A stretch of DNA of 5,348 nt. Origin: Campylobacteraceae bacterium (lineage in GTDB: Bacteria; Campylobacterota; Campylobacteria; Campylobacterales; Sulfurovaceae). Each line of letters begins with the position of its first letter. Positions within the stretch are counted from its first letter, which is position 1. Below are positions 4,025 through 5,348 of this stretch, one piece after another. The position numbers and the translations under genes are program-made. The stretch covers positions 1 to 5,348 of the forward strand of contig JALUKJ010000064.1 in the NCBI GenBank assembly GCA_027056615.1. Direction: 5' to 3'. The notes below the pieces were generated by a model. It saw nothing but the letters and a program-made list of their open reading frames with translations, did not search any database and was not told where the DNA came from.

Positions 4025-5348
4025 CTACTTCCTCCAAAGCTCCACAGCACTAATCACCATCTTATCGCCTTTTTGAACAACCGTCAAAAGATGGTTACTA
4101 ACTCCTTTTAAAACCTTTTTGCCATTATAGAGTTTATAGTCAAAACTAATACCTACTTTAACAGTTTTAGTTTTTACATCAACACTTTCAACGGTAGTTT
4201 TTATATCGGAGTAGACACGCTTTGTCCAATTTTTAAAGTAGATAGCTTTATCTTTTAATAGAGCCTCTTTAGTAAAGTTTTTACTTCTAAAATAGACAGA
4301 TAGAGGAAACTCAAAGTACTTAACAAACTCTAAAGGGTTATTGCTATTCATCTCTTTTATATACAACTCTTTTACCAAAGCCTCTGCTTTAGAGGTATCT
4401 AGCGTAGCTTTAGGTGTTGCTGTTGATGAGGTTGTAGATTTGGCTTTTACACTTATGCTATTTGCCTCTTTAGCATAGTCACTAATGCGTGGGTCATACA
4501 TTGCTTCTGCAATAACAGCAGGGAGTTGGCACTCTCCTATAGAGGTAACCATTAGAGGCATATAGATAGTTCCTTGATTCTCTATATTTATATACTCTTT
4601 AATAGAGTTATTCCATTCTGTTTTGGCTTGTAGATTTATAAAGTGCAATACTCGGTCATCTAAAATCTCTCGATGTTTAAGCTCAATATTTTCATCTTTA
4701 AAGTGAGCTTCATTGTTCTTAATATTGTTATTAACAATCTGCATACAAGCAGGAATACGTTGGTTAACAACTACATGGTTAATCTTTCCGTAGTTAGCAA
4801 TAGTTACTTTTGAGAAGATTTTTTTACCTTGCACAAGGTTTTGTAAATCAACAGCTTTGCCTTTTGCATCAATAAACTCACGTTGTATACTTAGCTTTTT
4901 ATTAGTAGAGAGGCTATTTTTTGGAGCTTTTGGTAGATGTTTTACTAGCTCAACAGTGTAGCTCATCGCCAAACCATTTGGATTAAGCTCAATAGTTTTG
5001 CCTGTTACCTTCTCAAACTTCATAGTTATTGGCTTAGTGTAGTTGCTAGTTTTCCCATTTACATTTAATGTAACATTTAGTTTTGAACTACTAGGTTTAC
5101 CAAGATAGGTACTAATGGCTTTAAGTGCAATGGCTCTCTCTTGGGTAGAGTAGAGGTGTTCAAACTCATTTTGAAGAGCAACAAGGTCTCTTTTGTCTTT
5201 TTTGAAATATTTAGTTTTAACAATAAAGTGCAACATCATATCGCGTACATTTGACTCAAAGTTTCCACTCTGCTCACCATAAGTTTTATAGGCATATTTA
5301 GAGAGTTCAACATCATTTTTAGCAAAGAGTTTTTTAGCCTTTTCATCT
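4025..5348 (-). CDS. Alpha-2-macroglobulin family protein, C-terminal part with NTF2-like domain (partial)
   Basis: The frame remains open from the stop at 4025-4027 to the window edge, so this is the 3' part of a larger gene; the Met at 5239 is internal, because clear coding sequence (NDVELSKYAYKTYGEQSGNF) precedes it. Of 440 visible residues, about 1-85 look like the end of the thioester-type helical domain (YSTQERAIALKAISTYL resembles STQER/STQET in bacterial A2Ms such as YfaS). About 90-303 resemble the C-terminal macroglobulin domains (VVVNQRIPACMQIVN, REILDDRV, GECQLPAVIAEAMYDPRI). A Ser/Thr-rich linker (about 304-316) leads to a roughly 115-residue NTF2/SnoaL-like domain containing KAIYFKNWTKRVYSDI and ending LWRK. 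Family members are periplasmic or lipid-anchored protease traps. Any signal peptide, bait region or CxEQ thioester site would lie outside the window. A2M assignment is good; the NTF2-like call is by fold pattern. It is convergent with the rest of the region. Confidence 0.85.
   Translation of the reverse strand, partial: DEKAKKLFAKNDVELSKYAYKTYGEQSGNFESNVRDMMLHFIVKTKYFKKDKRDLVALQNEFEHLYSTQERAIALKAISTYLGKPSSSKLNVTLNVNGKTSNYTKPITMKFEKVTGKTIELNPNGLAMSYTVELVKHLPKAPKNSLSTNKKLSIQREFIDAKGKAVDLQNLVQGKKIFSKVTIANYGKINHVVVNQRIPACMQIVNNNIKNNEAHFKDENIELKHREILDDRVLHFINLQAKTEWNNSIKEYINIENQGTIYMPLMVTSIGECQLPAVIAEAMYDPRISDYAKEANSISVKAKSTTSSTATPKATLDTSKAEALVKELYIKEMNSNNPLEFVKYFEFPLSVYFRSKNFTKEALLKDKAIYFKNWTKRVYSDIKTTVESVDVKTKTVKVGISFDYKLYNGKKVLKGVSNHLLTVVQKGDKMVISAVELWRK

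Noticed and set aside
5237..5239. Met at 5239 as the start of a 404-residue protein
   Set aside because: The frame stays open upstream to the window edge with coding-like sequence, and the protein would begin in the middle of an A2M helical domain, so this Met is internal.

Overview
The window is AT-rich DNA whose protein style and codon use suggest a member of the Campylobacterota (Sulfurimonas or Sulfurovum-like). That assignment is inferred from general appearance, not from a marker gene. It reads as an accessory or genome-plasticity region: a CRISPR array flanked by palindromic mobile-element debris, between two protein genes that converge on it.

Layout from left to right. Bases 1-346 are non-coding and contain AT-rich inverted repeats, a stem-loop with a possible pseudoknot, and a pair of 10-bp direct repeats. 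A gene at 347-1321 (+) encodes a 324-residue predicted winged-helix protein with a central coiled coil, of unknown function. At 1373-1549 lies copy A of a palindromic, non-coding MITE-like element, flanked by an 11/12 direct repeat. An AT-rich leader (about 1562-1706) then runs into a CRISPR array at 1707-3292: 25 copies of a 30-bp repeat that look identical, and 24 spacers of 34-38 bp. No cas gene is present in the window. The repeat ends in GGGTTTGAAAC, so Cas6-type cutting after a CCCT/AGGG mini-stem would leave an 8-nt TTTGAAAC tag. This supports + strand transcription and a class 1 system (type I-B or III style).

Downstream of the array come a truncated copy B (3334-3465), a relic of a REP-associated tyrosine transposase (RAYT, Y1 family; minus strand, 3514-3715) between two 29-bp inverted REP-like hairpins (3469-3497 and 3751-3779), and copy C (3815-3990). 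The relic keeps recognisable N- and C-terminal coding sequence but has lost the middle of the gene, including the catalytic core. The MITE-like elements and the REP hairpins share the terminal motif CTCGTTCC/GGAACGAG, so one transposase family may have mobilised both. The inner core of copy A is inverted relative to its outer ends when compared with copies B and C.

The right edge (4025-5348, minus) is the 3' part of a bacterial alpha-2-macroglobulin gene. Its frame stays open to the window edge, so the true start lies outside. It ends in a Ser/Thr-rich linker and a probable NTF2-like domain. The two protein genes have no evident functional link to the CRISPR array.

The most noteworthy features are the previously unlabelled palindromic element family around the CRISPR array, its internally flipped core, and the internally deleted RAYT with matching REP ends. 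I do not see a new enzymatic system in this window.
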